This document shows positions 41,215 to 49,992 of a stretch of 64,000 nt of DNA, piece by piece (the first letter of the stretch is position 1; every line of letters begins with the position of its first letter). The DNA comes from Arthrobacter sp. CJ23 (GTDB taxonomy: Bacteria; Actinomycetota; Actinomycetes; Actinomycetales; Micrococcaceae), in NCBI RefSeq assembly GCF_024741795.1, contig NZ_CP102950.1, forward strand, positions 3,844,001 to 3,908,000, read 5' to 3'. The notes beneath the pieces are model-generated. The model had not been told where the DNA came from. It did no database searches and saw nothing but the letters and a program-made list of their open reading frames with translations. The translations under genes were made by a program, and so were the position numbers.

Positions 41215-44200
41215 TTGCCGTAGATTTCCACTTCAAGTACGCGGGCGTTCGTGTAGCCCGGGGCGGTGCAGGCATCGGTGATGTGAAGACGGATCTTGCT
41301 TGTGGAGATCGGGGCGAAGGAGAGGTCGTTGTAGCCTCCGTCATACACGTCCTTCGTATTGCCAGTCACTGACGTGACCGTTTCCCATGCCCCGTCCACC
41401 CAGCACTGAAGATCGTAGGCTCCGATCTGGAATCCGCGGTTCGCCATGAATCCTGAATAGACACACACCCGCGCAATGGTCTTGGCGCTGGGCCACGTGA
41501 ATTCGAGGCTATGTGGTTCACCGGGCTGCGAAACCCAGCGGCTGGAATCGAGGTTTTTGATTCCGTCCACGAGCTTGGCCGTCGCTGTGCCGGCCAAGGT
41601 GCTGCTGGCCGTGATGGTTGCGTCGCGGGCAACGTTCTTCAGCCTCGACGGGGCCGGATGCGAGGCGTACGCGGAGCGAATGCTTCCGGTGACTGCGATG
41701 ACCCGGTAGTAGTTGCCGGGGCTGCTGGCCGTCGTGTCCAGGAAGGTGGTTCCCGCTGAGTGCGAAGCAATGGTGGAGTAGGGTCCGCCGGCCTCAGTTG
41801 ATCGCAGGATATCGAACCCTGTGGCGGTGTCAGCTTCGATGTGGACGCGGTCATAGTTGACGGCCGCTCCGGTCGAGACGATGCCCACCCGCCCGGGCGC
41901 TCCGGAAAGCAGGTTCGTGTCCCGCACGCGCAGTATTTCCGAACCGTCGCGAAAGAGGACCAGCACGGCCGCGTTGAGTTCGAAGCGGTAGGTGTATTGC
42001 CGGTTCGCCGCCGGAAGCGCATAGGCCTCCGTGATTGGCTGGGTTTCGGCCAAAACCGACGTGGTGCCCGCCAGCACCCGGCCAATCGAATGCTTCGCGG
42101 TGGCGAAGTCGAAGCTGGCGAAATAGTAGTTCGCGCTGTCCACATAGCGCAGAACCAGTCCCGCTGATCCTGACAGCGTGCTCGAAAACGCCACTTCGGC
42201 GCCGACAAAGTGATTCGCTGATACGTCGGATCCGGTCGTTGCGATTCCTGTTCCGTTGATGGCCAACCGCTTGGACATGCCCTTGCCGTCAGCCAACGGC
42301 CCGTCCGCGCCGGGAAGGTCCAGGACGGACCATGCTCCCTGGAGCTCCCAGCCTGCGGCTCCGGCTTCGAAGTTGGCGTTCAAAACCCTCTTGTAGGAGG
42401 GCTTCCACCATACGAGGGTTCCGCTGCCGCCCGCTGCCGCGAGCACAGTGTGCGGCGGATAGGGTACGTTGGCGCTCGGTGTCGCGGTGAGGGAGCCGGA
42501 GGCGGGCGATTCCCCATACGTGTTGACCGCGTGCACCGTGAACATGTATTCAACATCGTTCGTTAGCCCGGAAACTTCCACGCCCATGGAATTTCCTACG
42601 GCCAGCGATGCCTCCGTGCCCGTGGGACCGTAGCGCACCATGTAGCCGTCCGCTCCGGCTACGGGCGTCCACGCCAGCACAGCAGTGCCGTCGCCCGGGG
42701 TTACAGACTCCAAGGTGCTCGGGTCCGGCACGGCAAGTCGCACGAAGCTGGGCTTGGATTCCGTGCCTGCTCCCCCGCCCTCTTGAGGTGCGACCGTCAC
42801 CTGGTACGTCGTTCCCAGTGCCAGTCCCTCAAACGTGAGCTCGGACTTCTTGCTGACTTGTTGGCGAATGATTGTTCCGTCGCTTGTCTTGCACAGCGCA
42901 ACATGGAGCTCAGCCGCTTCTGCCTTGGTCCAGGACACGTGGATGCTTCGCCCAGCGGGCTGGGCCCTGACGATCTGGGCTCCCCTGGGAACAACCACCG
43001 ATGAGTGAAGGGCCGTGCCCGCCCGGCTCCACTTGATCCGCATGACGCTGTACCCGGGCACGAGCACAGGGTTCGGCGATGCTCCTTCCTGCACCGCGAC
43101 CGTGTTGGGATCCACCGCGGTATTCTCAGCGCGCGGATCCTCTGCGCTGATGTATCTCGTTTCAAACGGGCCAGGCAAGGGAACCCCGTCCCAGTTGATG
43201 CTGAGGGAATGGGCGATATTGGATTTGTTGGTGACCACCAGGTAGTCGTGGCCGTCAAGGCCGACGTAGGCCTGGGTGTGCACGGCCGGTACGGTTCCAC
43301 CATATTTGGGGACCGTCACCGTTCCATCGGTACCGGTTGCCAGGGTATGCGAACTGCTGTTGATGGCGTCCAGGCAGACGGAGAGGGCAAGGGCCGAGCC
43401 GTGCTTGATGACGCCGAAATCGAAGCCTGCGGTGTCCAACGGCGTGCCGCGCTCATAGGCGTTCTTCATCGTGTCCACGTACGGTTTCGTGAAGGTCGCG
43501 CCAAACTGAACCAGCCCGTGCAGCATCACACGGTCGACGTTGGGGTGGCTGGAAAGCCTCGTGATGAACTCGGCAGCAAAGATCCCGTTGTAGAGGGTCC
43601 GGATGATGCCTGAGGTGGACAGCTTGGTCATGGTGCTGGGAGTGGAATTGAATTCACTCACGGTCACCCGCATGTCCGGGCGTCCCTTGGCCAGGTAGTA
43701 GCTGTCGATGTACGAATTGGTCCGGTCTGCCAGACGGGTGTTCAGGTCCTTCACGGCGTCGTCAAAGGTGCTGTAGCGGTCTCCTCCGCCGTACATGTGG
43801 AAGGAGATGCCGTCCCAGTACTTGTCCGGGTAGTCCGCCAGGGCCTGGTCCCATGCCGGTGCTTCCCCCTGGGAGAACATGACGTTCACCTGGGCCTGCG
43901 GATCGGCGGCCTTGATGGCTTCGAAGTAGGGCTTCATCCGGGCGGCATAGTCCGTGGCATCCATGAAGAAGGTGGGCAGGAGCCAGCCTTCGTTGCTCAG
44001 TTCATAGGCTGCCACCCGGATGTTGTTCGCCACGCAGTAGGCGGCAACTGCTCCTGCCGACTCCGGCGAATCGGTAAAGCCGTTGATGATGATCACCGTG
44101 TCGGCATCGATGTCGTCCAGGAGCGTTTTGAAGCCGGACAGCCGGTGCAGATCCGGTTTTGCACCGATGATCTGTGCATCGTCAAGCGAAGTATCGAAGG

Positions 44201-44552
44201 CCGTCATTTTGCCGAAGAACTGTGCGGCCCATTCCGGCCTCACGTTTCCGGTGCGAACGTCGAAGTAGTCCGAATCCGTGCCTGATGGATACCGCAGGGT
44301 TCCGGCACGAAGGTCGCGGGCAAGGCTCGCGGCCTGGGGATCCCGGAAGTTCATGCCGACAACCTGGAAATCAGGGTTATACCCGCCAAAGTTGGAAGGC
44401 AGTGGGGCCGCGGCGCCAGGGGAGATGTTCACGTTCATTGCTTGGGTGCTGTCTGCCGCATGTGCCGCCAGGGGCACTGAGCCCAGCGGGATCAACGCGA
44501 ATACACTGCCTGCTGCGCCAAATTTGAGAACGGTTCTTCGTGAGATTTCCAT
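41211..44552 (-). CDS. secreted multidomain glycoside hydrolase (clan A-like) with FN3 and F5/8C modules
   Basis: A 1113-residue exported enzyme. The Tat signal is SRRTVLKFGAAGSVFALIP with cleavage after AHA (about 32). The catalytic TIM-barrel covers about 40-420; the likely acid/base is Glu188 (AAYELSNEGW) and nucleophile Glu300 (VTVSEFNST), the spacing seen in clan GH-A families such as GH39, GH51 or GH79. A beta-sandwich follows, then two FN3 domains (about 575-745), a concanavalin-like sugar-binding domain (about 760-930), another FN3-like module and a C-terminal F5/8C/CBM32-like domain (about 975-1113). It probably attacks a polysaccharide outside the cell and feeds the ABC importer. 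Family assignment below clan level is uncertain. Confidence 0.83.
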   Translation of the reverse strand: MEISRRTVLKFGAAGSVFALIPLGSVPLAAHAADSTQAMNVNISPGAAAPLPSNFGGYNPDFQVVGMNFRDPQAASLARDLRAGTLRYPSGTDSDYFDVRTGNVRPEWAAQFFGKMTAFDTSLDDAQIIGAKPDLHRLSGFKTLLDDIDADTVIIINGFTDSPESAGAVAAYCVANNIRVAAYELSNEGWLLPTFFMDATDYAARMKPYFEAIKAADPQAQVNVMFSQGEAPAWDQALADYPDKYWDGISFHMYGGGDRYSTFDDAVKDLNTRLADRTNSYIDSYYLAKGRPDMRVTVSEFNSTPSTMTKLSTSGIIRTLYNGIFAAEFITRLSSHPNVDRVMLHGLVQFGATFTKPYVDTMKNAYERGTPLDTAGFDFGVIKHGSALALSVCLDAINSSSHTLATGTDGTVTVPKYGGTVPAVHTQAYVGLDGHDYLVVTNKSNIAHSLSINWDGVPLPGPFETRYISAEDPRAENTAVDPNTVAVQEGASPNPVLVPGYSVMRIKWSRAGTALHSSVVVPRGAQIVRAQPAGRSIHVSWTKAEAAELHVALCKTSDGTIIRQQVSKKSELTFEGLALGTTYQVTVAPQEGGGAGTESKPSFVRLAVPDPSTLESVTPGDGTAVLAWTPVAGADGYMVRYGPTGTEASLAVGNSMGVEVSGLTNDVEYMFTVHAVNTYGESPASGSLTATPSANVPYPPHTVLAAAGGSGTLVWWKPSYKRVLNANFEAGAAGWELQGAWSVLDLPGADGPLADGKGMSKRLAINGTGIATTGSDVSANHFVGAEVAFSSTLSGSAGLVLRYVDSANYYFASFDFATAKHSIGRVLAGTTSVLAETQPITEAYALPAANRQYTYRFELNAAVLVLFRDGSEILRVRDTNLLSGAPGRVGIVSTGAAVNYDRVHIEADTATGFDILRSTEAGGPYSTIASHSAGTTFLDTTASSPGNYYRVIAVTGSIRSAYASHPAPSRLKNVARDATITASSTLAGTATAKLVDGIKNLDSSRWVSQPGEPHSLEFTWPSAKTIARVCVYSGFMANRGFQIGAYDLQCWVDGAWETVTSVTGNTKDVYDGGYNDLSFAPISTSKIRLHITDACTAPGYTNARVLEVEIYGK

Positions 44553-44633
44553 GTCGACCAAGACTTCCTTGTCCCGTGCAGGGCTAGAGACCTGCTCCTT
44601 TGTCTTTCGAAAGATGACCCGCTGGATTGCCGG

Positions 44634-44670
44634 TTCCGGGGGTGTGGTTCCGCGGAGCCACACCCCGGAA
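44634..44670 (-). promoter_or_regulatory. intercistronic hairpin after the solute-binding protein gene
   Basis: TTCCGGGGGTGTGG (44634-44647) pairs with CCACACCCCGGAA (44658-44670) with one bulged base, around an inner TCCGCGGA. It starts four bases after the binding-protein stop, inside the operon. Such hairpins commonly stabilise the binding-protein mRNA or partly terminate transcription, giving more binding protein than downstream enzymes. Confidence 0.65.
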
Positions 44671-44673
44671 CTT

Positions 44674-46020
44674 CTACTTCGCCTTTGCGAAGTTCTCGGC
44701 CGATATCTGGCCTGAATCGACGGCATCCTTGAACGCCGCATTGTATTTGCCCGCTATCGCGTCAAGGCCACTGGAGACGTCCTCCGTGCCGAGCAGCAGA
44801 CGGGCCATGGCATCCCTGAAGTTCTCCCCTTGAACGTTCAGCAAAGCCGTCGGCGCGACGAACCACGCCTTGTCGGTCTCTGACGGGGCATACTGCGCAT
44901 ATTGGGGCCACTTTGCTGCGTCCGAAGCCGCCTTGGCTGCATCCGCCCTGAGCGGGAAGGTCAGGCCCGTTTTCCCGAGCTGTGTATTCAGGGTGGAGCC
45001 GATGAGAACGTTGAGCACGGCGCCGGCTCCGGCGGCATTCTTGCTTGCCGCGTTGATCCCGTAAGGGGTGCCCGCGTTCATTGCCTGCCGCACGGCCTTG
45101 GTGCCTTGGGGGGCGGGGACGGCCGCTGCCGCCCAGTTGGCGCTGGTCTTGTTGGTCTCGTTGAGCACGCCCACGTCCCACGACGCAGAGACGAACATGG
45201 CGATCTCGCCCTTTGCGAAGGCGGCGCGCATGGCATCGTTTTCGAGCGAGCTTGCCCCCGGGTACGCCCAGCCCTTGCTGATCAGTTCCCGGTAGAGTTC
45301 GATGCCCGGCTTGGCCTTGTCCGTCTCATACTTCTGAGTGCTGACGTTGAAGATGCCCTTGCCCGTCAGATCGTCCTCGGTGTTGGTGATGCTGGGGTCC
45401 AGCATCCAGCTGGCCCAACCCACCCATTTGAGCGGAAGCCCGAAGCAATAGACGCCCTGGGCGCTCGCCTCAATGGCCTTGCATGCCGTGACGACCTCGG
45501 CAAACGTTACCGGAGGCTTCTCCGGATCCAGGCCGGCCTTCTTGAAGATGTCCTTGTTGTAGGCAAGCCGCGTTGTATCCGCCGTGGTGGGCACCGCGTA
45601 GGTGGCGTCGTTGAAGATGTACGGCGAGGGCTTCTGCAGGGCCCTGGCGTACGCCGTCTTGTCCTCGTCGCTCAACACATCGTCGAGCGGCTTCAAGAAC
45701 CCGGCGGATGCAAGGACCTGGGCGCTGGAGGCATCGAAGACGTCCGGGCCCTTGCCCGTTTTGAGCGCGAGCTGAAGCGCGTTGAGGTATGAATCGGAGG
45801 CCTGTACTGTCACCTCCACAGTGGTGCCGTTCTCCGCGCCCCAGGATTCAAGATGCTTCTGGATCGCAGCTGATTGCGCGCCGTTCTGAATCCAGACGCT
45901 TACAGTACCTCCCGCCGTCGGGGTTGCTGACGGCGTGCCGGAGCCGCAGGCGGAGACAAGACTGACAGCTGCCGCCGCCCCCACCAGGGCTGCCCAACGA
46001 GTGAACCTCTTCGTTCTCAT
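44674..46020 (-). CDS. ABC sugar-binding lipoprotein
   Basis: A 448-residue extracellular solute-binding protein of the family-1 (MalE-like) type. The signal ends in the lipobox LVSACGSG, giving a lipidated Cys at about 25. Family features: KTGKGPDVFDASS, YAVPTTADTTRLAYNKDIFKKAGLDP, FAKGEIAMFVSASWDVG and NAGTPYGINAASK. It captures an oligosaccharide, presumably mannose-containing judging from the co-regulated beta-mannosidase. It overlaps the YesL-like gene by four bases (ATGA). No ABC ATPase is encoded here, so a shared MsiK-like ATPase elsewhere is expected. Confidence 0.92.
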   Translation of the reverse strand: MRTKRFTRWAALVGAAAAVSLVSACGSGTPSATPTAGGTVSVWIQNGAQSAAIQKHLESWGAENGTTVEVTVQASDSYLNALQLALKTGKGPDVFDASSAQVLASAGFLKPLDDVLSDEDKTAYARALQKPSPYIFNDATYAVPTTADTTRLAYNKDIFKKAGLDPEKPPVTFAEVVTACKAIEASAQGVYCFGLPLKWVGWASWMLDPSITNTEDDLTGKGIFNVSTQKYETDKAKPGIELYRELISKGWAYPGASSLENDAMRAAFAKGEIAMFVSASWDVGVLNETNKTSANWAAAAVPAPQGTKAVRQAMNAGTPYGINAASKNAAGAGAVLNVLIGSTLNTQLGKTGLTFPLRADAAKAASDAAKWPQYAQYAPSETDKAWFVAPTALLNVQGENFRDAMARLLLGTEDVSSGLDAIAGKYNAAFKDAVDSGQISAENFAKAK

Positions 46021-46676
46021 TGCATGATTCCTTTCGACGTGATGTTGGAGAAAGCCTGAATTCCTTGACGACGGGCGCCGCGCGGCGCCGTCGCCCATTC
46101 GTATTTCATGACCGCAACGCTGCCGAGGGCTGGGATGCTTATGGCAACCGCTGCGACGACGATGATGATCTGAGGCGGGCAGAATGCGACCACGGCGGTC
46201 ATCGCCACCCACGGGACGACAGCGAGAATTGCCCGGATTGGCCGTGCCATGGCCATATAGGCAGTCCAGCGGATCACCGAGACCGGATCCCCGGCGGCCT
46301 TGAGGCATGCATGTGGAGCAACGGCCAAGATCATGGCGGTGACGGCAACCAGCGCCATGCCCGCGCCGGCGGCCATCGGTCCTGCACCGCTGCGGGAGAT
46401 CCCCAGCAAAGCCCACGCCAGGGAGCCCGGAAGGGCCACGACGGCGAACGCGATCCAGGACGAGCCGACGTTTTCCTTCATGGTGCGGACGAACCGCCTC
46501 CAGGTGGGGGCCTCGCCGTCGAGCAGCCGGGCAGCCGCATCGTGGAGGGCAACGGTGGCCATCGGCAGCGTGACCAGGAGCAGGGAGCCCAGGAGCCACA
46601 GGACGCTGATCCAGGCCAACGCACTGTAAATGCTGCATGCGCGGTAGAGGCCACCGAGGAGTCCTGTCGGTTTCAT
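46017..46676 (-). CDS. DUF624 (YesL-like) membrane protein
   Basis: A 219-residue protein with about five hydrophobic helices (ACSIYSALAWISVLWLLGSLLLVTLPMATVALHD starts the first two, located by GSLLLVTLP). YesL-type DUF624 proteins regularly occur inside ABC oligosaccharide-importer operons, but their role is unknown. The ATG at 46676 overlaps the stop of the upstream permease (ATGA), and its own stop overlaps the binding-protein ATG, so it is translationally coupled on both sides. Confidence 0.87.
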   Translation of the reverse strand: MKPTGLLGGLYRACSIYSALAWISVLWLLGSLLLVTLPMATVALHDAAARLLDGEAPTWRRFVRTMKENVGSSWIAFAVVALPGSLAWALLGISRSGAGPMAAGAGMALVAVTAMILAVAPHACLKAAGDPVSVIRWTAYMAMARPIRAILAVVPWVAMTAVVAFCPPQIIIVVAAVAISIPALGSVAVMKYEWATAPRGARRQGIQAFSNITSKGIMQ

Positions 46677-47524
46677 CCCTTCACGCTCCCCTCGGTCATG
46701 CCCTGGATGAAGAAGCGTTGGAAGACGAAGAACAGGATGACGATCGGAACGATGATGATCATCGCGCCGGCCAGCATGAGGTCGTATGCCTGCGTGCCCT
46801 CGGAGGTGCTCCGCAGGGCGAAGACCCCGACCACCAGGGTGCGGAGGTCCTGGTCGCTGATGGTGAACACATAGGGGATCTGGAAGTTGTTCCAGGCTTC
46901 CTGGAACGCCAGGATCCCGGTGGTGGCGAGGATCGGCCGCATGAGCGGAAGGGCCAGCCGGGAGTAGACGCCAAACAGTCCCAGGCCGTCCAGGCGTCCG
47001 GCCTCCTCGAGTTCCAGCGGCAGGCTCTCGCAGAAGGCCCGGATGAGGAACACATGGATGATGCCGATGCCGGAGAGCTCGACCAGGATGACGCCGAAGA
47101 GGTTGTCGATTCCGAGGACCTGGGCAATTTGCAAGCGCGGATAGAGGGTTGCAGTCCCGACGCCGACAAACAAGGTGAAGGACATCACCGCGACGATGGC
47201 CCCGTGGAAGGGAACCGCCCGCCGCGCCAGGAGGTAGCCGAGCATGGAGGAGGCAAAGAGGTCGATTGCGACGACGCCGATCACCACGATGACAGAGTTG
47301 GCCAGGTACCGGCTGAACCCGCCCAATTCCCACGCCCGAATGTAGTTGTCGAACGTCCACGTCTCTGGAAGGAGCTGCGATCCGCTGGACAAGATCTCGG
47401 CCGAGGGCTTGAAGGATGCGAAGAACGCATAGACCAAGGGGACCAGCGTGACGATGGCCACCGCGGTGAGAACCAGGTAGGCGAGCGTCCTGAGCGTGGC
47501 GCGCGAAGCGCTCCGGTTGTTCAT
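46673..47524 (-). CDS. ABC sugar permease, MalG-type
   Basis: A 283-residue inner-membrane permease with six helices. The EAA loop for ATPase contact is EEAGRLDGLGLFGVYSRLALPLMRPI (residues about 182-207, located by EEAGRLDGLG). N-terminal helix plus LSSGSQLLPETWTFDNYIRAWELG fits the MalG group. It overlaps the partner permease gene by four bases and the DUF624 gene by four. Confidence 0.93.
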   Translation of the reverse strand: MNNRSASRATLRTLAYLVLTAVAIVTLVPLVYAFFASFKPSAEILSSGSQLLPETWTFDNYIRAWELGGFSRYLANSVIVVIGVVAIDLFASSMLGYLLARRAVPFHGAIVAVMSFTLFVGVGTATLYPRLQIAQVLGIDNLFGVILVELSGIGIIHVFLIRAFCESLPLELEEAGRLDGLGLFGVYSRLALPLMRPILATTGILAFQEAWNNFQIPYVFTISDQDLRTLVVGVFALRSTSEGTQAYDLMLAGAMIIIVPIVILFFVFQRFFIQGMTEGSVKG

Positions 47525-48519
47525 CGCGTTCCTTCTTCCGTGCCTGCTGCCTGCGAGCGGACTGTTCGATCGCGGGCAAGGCCCATGTAGACCAGCGAGA
47601 CGATCGCGGCGATGATGCTCGCGCCGACCGCAAGGGCCGATGCGTAGCCGTACTGGCTTCCCCTGTCAGTTCCGAAGAAGTAGTCGAACAGGTAGGTGTA
47701 CATCACGCTTGTCTGCCCGGCCGGACCCCCATCTGTCAGCGTTTTGACGAGGTCGAAGGACCTCAGCGAAAAGACGATGGACAGCACCACGACGACGCGG
47801 GTGATGGGGGCGAGCAGCGGCAGCGTGATGTGGCGGAATTGCTGCAGGGCGTTGGCGCCGTCCAGTTGGGCGCTTTCCAGAAGGTCCTTGGGGACTGTCT
47901 GGAGCCCCACCAGGAAGAAGATCAGGTTGATCCCAAAGGTGGACCAGACGCCCACCAGGATCAGGCTCGCCAGCGCGGTTCCCTGGCTTCCGAGCCAGTC
48001 CACATCCGTGGAGATGATGCTCAGGGCCTGGAGTATTCCGTTGATCACTCCGTTGACCGGCCTGAGCAGGAAGTAGAACACGACGCCGATGACGGCGATG
48101 GAGATGACATAGGGCAGGAAGAAGATGCCCCGAAACACGGCCATCCCCTTCAACCCGCTGTTGAGAAGGGTGGCCAGGAACAACGACAGCGGGAGACCGA
48201 TCACGATCTGGCCGAGCGCGAAGATCAAGGTAATGAGGACGGACTGCCACCAGGCCCCGTCCTTCAGCATCTGCTGGTAGTTGACAAGCCCGATCCACTG
48301 CGGCGATGTGACGCCGTTGTACCGCGTGAAGCTGAGGAACACCACATAGGCCACCGGCAGCAGCGCGAAAAGGACCAGCGGGATCAGCGACGGCAGGGCC
48401 ATCAGCGAGGCGGTGATCCGTTCCCTCGATTGCCAGTTCTTCCGTGCCCGCCCCGGCCCGGGCCTTTGTTCCTTCGGCACCTCTACGGGTGCCTTTGCGG
48501 TCGTGCGTACGCTGCTCAC
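47521..48519 (-). CDS. ABC sugar permease, MalF-type
   Basis: A 332-residue inner-membrane permease: six helices, IPLVLFALLPVAYVVFLSFTRYNG at helix 1, GLVNYQQMLKDGAWWQSV, and the EAA loop ESAQLDGANALQQFRHITLPLLAPI (located by QLDGANALQQF). GTG 48519 is preferred because the upstream 25 codons are basic and unlike the family; ATG 48594 is possible. It is the first gene of the six-gene importer operon and lies downstream of two LacI-type operators. Confidence 0.9.
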   Translation of the reverse strand: MSSVRTTAKAPVEVPKEQRPGPGRARKNWQSRERITASLMALPSLIPLVLFALLPVAYVVFLSFTRYNGVTSPQWIGLVNYQQMLKDGAWWQSVLITLIFALGQIVIGLPLSLFLATLLNSGLKGMAVFRGIFFLPYVISIAVIGVVFYFLLRPVNGVINGILQALSIISTDVDWLGSQGTALASLILVGVWSTFGINLIFFLVGLQTVPKDLLESAQLDGANALQQFRHITLPLLAPITRVVVVLSIVFSLRSFDLVKTLTDGGPAGQTSVMYTYLFDYFFGTDRGSQYGYASALAVGASIIAAIVSLVYMGLARDRTVRSQAAGTEEGTR

Positions 48520-48698
48520 CAGAATCCCACCATTGCGCTCTCTGTGACTTCGGCGAAAGGTATTCGCCGGGCTCTGCGATCTTCGGATCTTCATGGCGCT
48601 CGAGTCGCCGGAGGGTCAGAGGCCGGCTGGCTGCCCCAAAAAGCAACCGCCCCGCCCATGCCTCGTTTGATCGTGCCTCATTGCCGGCCCCTCGTCGA

Positions 48699-48714
48699 TC
48701 TGATGCGTATCAGA
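48699..48714. promoter_or_regulatory. LacI operator 1
   Basis: TCTGATGCGTATCAGA is palindromic with one mismatch and shares the CTGAT-N4-ATCAG pattern with 49857-49874. It lies between the divergent importer operon and lacI-type gene, on the importer side. Confidence 0.8.
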
Positions 48715-48754
48715 TAATCATCAGGAGCATTCAAAGTCAAGCGATTCGGCGCAT

Positions 48755-48770
48755 TCTGATACGTATTAAG
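48755..48770. promoter_or_regulatory. LacI operator 2
   Basis: TCTGATACGTATTAAG keeps the central ATACGTAT palindrome and the left arm of the consensus but a weaker right arm. It ends ten bases before the regulator's start codon, suggesting autoregulation. Confidence 0.7.
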
Positions 48771-48779
48771 ATTGGGGGC

Positions 48780-49814
48780 ATGGGAGAACAACGCAAACGC
48801 CCCGCGCGCCAGTCCGACATCGCCCGCCTCGCCGGAGTTTCACAGGCCACAGTCTCGTCCGTCATCACCGGCAGCGGTGACCGCTACGGCATAGCTCAGG
48901 AGACGCGGGACAAGGTGATGGCCGCGGTGGAGGCACTCGGCTATGTGCCCAGCGTTGCGGCCCGCCAAATGCGGGGAACGCGGAACCGGCTGCTGGGGGT
49001 CCACACGTTCGAACCGATCTTCCCCATCAGCCAAATGAACTTCTACCACGAGTTTCTGGTGGGAATCGAAGAGCAGGCCGTCGTCGACGGGTACAACCTT
49101 TTGCTCTTCACGGCCACCGATACGACGTCGGGCAAACGCCCCCTGTTCATTGACGGAAACTCCCAGCTGACCGTGGCCGATGGAACCATCCTGCTCGGCC
49201 TCGACCGCGAAAAGAGTGAACTAGAACGCCTCGCGGCAAGCGGCTACCCGTTTGTGCACATAGGCCGGCGCATCATCGACGGCGTCGAAATCCCGTTTGT
49301 CAGCCCCGACTACCAGTCAGGCGTTGCGGCCGCCATCGACCGCCTAACGGAGTTGGGGCACACGAAGATCGCCTACCTCCTGGACGACATCAGCTTCGAG
49401 GCCACCGCCGCCCGCCGCGACGGCTACCGGATTGCCATGGAGGCGCATGGCCTTGAAGCGGCCATGGTGGAGCCCTCGGAGCTCCTGCCGGCCACCGCCG
49501 AGCTGGACGGGACGACGGCCTTCCTCGTTGAGGGCGGCCCCCAGCTGCTTTGGCTCGAGAGCTACGCACGGGCCCACGGCCTCAGCATCCCCCAGGAGCT
49601 GTCCGTCGTCGTACTTTCCGACGACGCCGGCGCGGCGGTGCCGGAGCGGCAGTGGTCAACCCTGTCGGCGCCGCGGCGGCAACTCGGCTCGGAAGCCGTC
49701 CGACTGCTGGTCAGCATCCTGGACGGCGTCGACAGTCCGAGCCACCGCTACCTTGACTGCCTGCCCCTGAACGAGAGCAGCATTTCCTCCCCCAGGACCG
49801 CCGCGAGCAGCTAA
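48780..49814 (+). CDS. LacI-family repressor of the glycan locus
   Basis: A 344-residue LacI/GalR regulator. The DNA-binding domain is SDIARLAGVSQATVSSVITGSGDRYGI with the hinge helix GYVPSVAARQMRG. The periplasmic-binding-protein-like sensor domain follows (FYHEFLVGIEEQAVVDGYNLLLF, DGTILLGLD, YPFVHIGRRI, FVSPDYQSGVAAAIDRLTELGHTKIAYL is located by LTELGHTKIAYL). ATG 48780 follows GGGGG. Three matching palindromes flank both operons, so it very probably represses importer and enzyme genes until an oligosaccharide binds. Confidence 0.93.
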   Translation: MGEQRKRPARQSDIARLAGVSQATVSSVITGSGDRYGIAQETRDKVMAAVEALGYVPSVAARQMRGTRNRLLGVHTFEPIFPISQMNFYHEFLVGIEEQAVVDGYNLLLFTATDTTSGKRPLFIDGNSQLTVADGTILLGLDREKSELERLAASGYPFVHIGRRIIDGVEIPFVSPDYQSGVAAAIDRLTELGHTKIAYLLDDISFEATAARRDGYRIAMEAHGLEAAMVEPSELLPATAELDGTTAFLVEGGPQLLWLESYARAHGLSIPQELSVVVLSDDAGAAVPERQWSTLSAPRRQLGSEAVRLLVSILDGVDSPSHRYLDCLPLNESSISSPRTAASS

Positions 49815-49856
49815 ACCCCTCGCACGCATGCATTGCGGTGATTGAGAATTGCGTTA

Positions 49857-49874
49857 GTCTGATACGCATCAGAC
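49857..49874. promoter_or_regulatory. LacI operator 3
   Basis: GTCTGATACGCATCAGAC is an 18 bp palindrome with one mismatch, the longest copy of the CTGATACGYATCAG motif. It lies just upstream of the leader ORF and FAD-oxidoreductase gene, 43 bp past the repressor's stop, so the enzyme operon has its own regulated promoter. Confidence 0.85.
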
Positions 49875-49908
49875 TTGAAGGCAATCATCCCAGGAGGGGT
49901 CGAACACA

Positions 49909-49992
49909 ATGAAGTCGACACAGGAATTCGTGGCATGCGCGCTGGCCTGTCCGCCCGCCGGCGGCCGCACCACGACGGTTTCCGCACGATGA
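49909..49992 (+). CDS. 27-codon leader ORF coupled to the oxidoreductase gene
   Basis: ATG 49909 follows AGGAGG by 11 bases, the best ribosome site in the locus, and encodes a 27-residue peptide with two cysteines (FVACALACPPAGG). Its TGA overlaps the ATG of the oxidoreductase (ATGA at 49989). It may serve only to load ribosomes onto the next gene. No similarity recognised. Alternatively it is an eroded start of the oxidoreductase, whose own frame reaches TTG 49875. Confidence 0.45.
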   Translation: MKSTQEFVACALACPPAGGRTTTVSAR

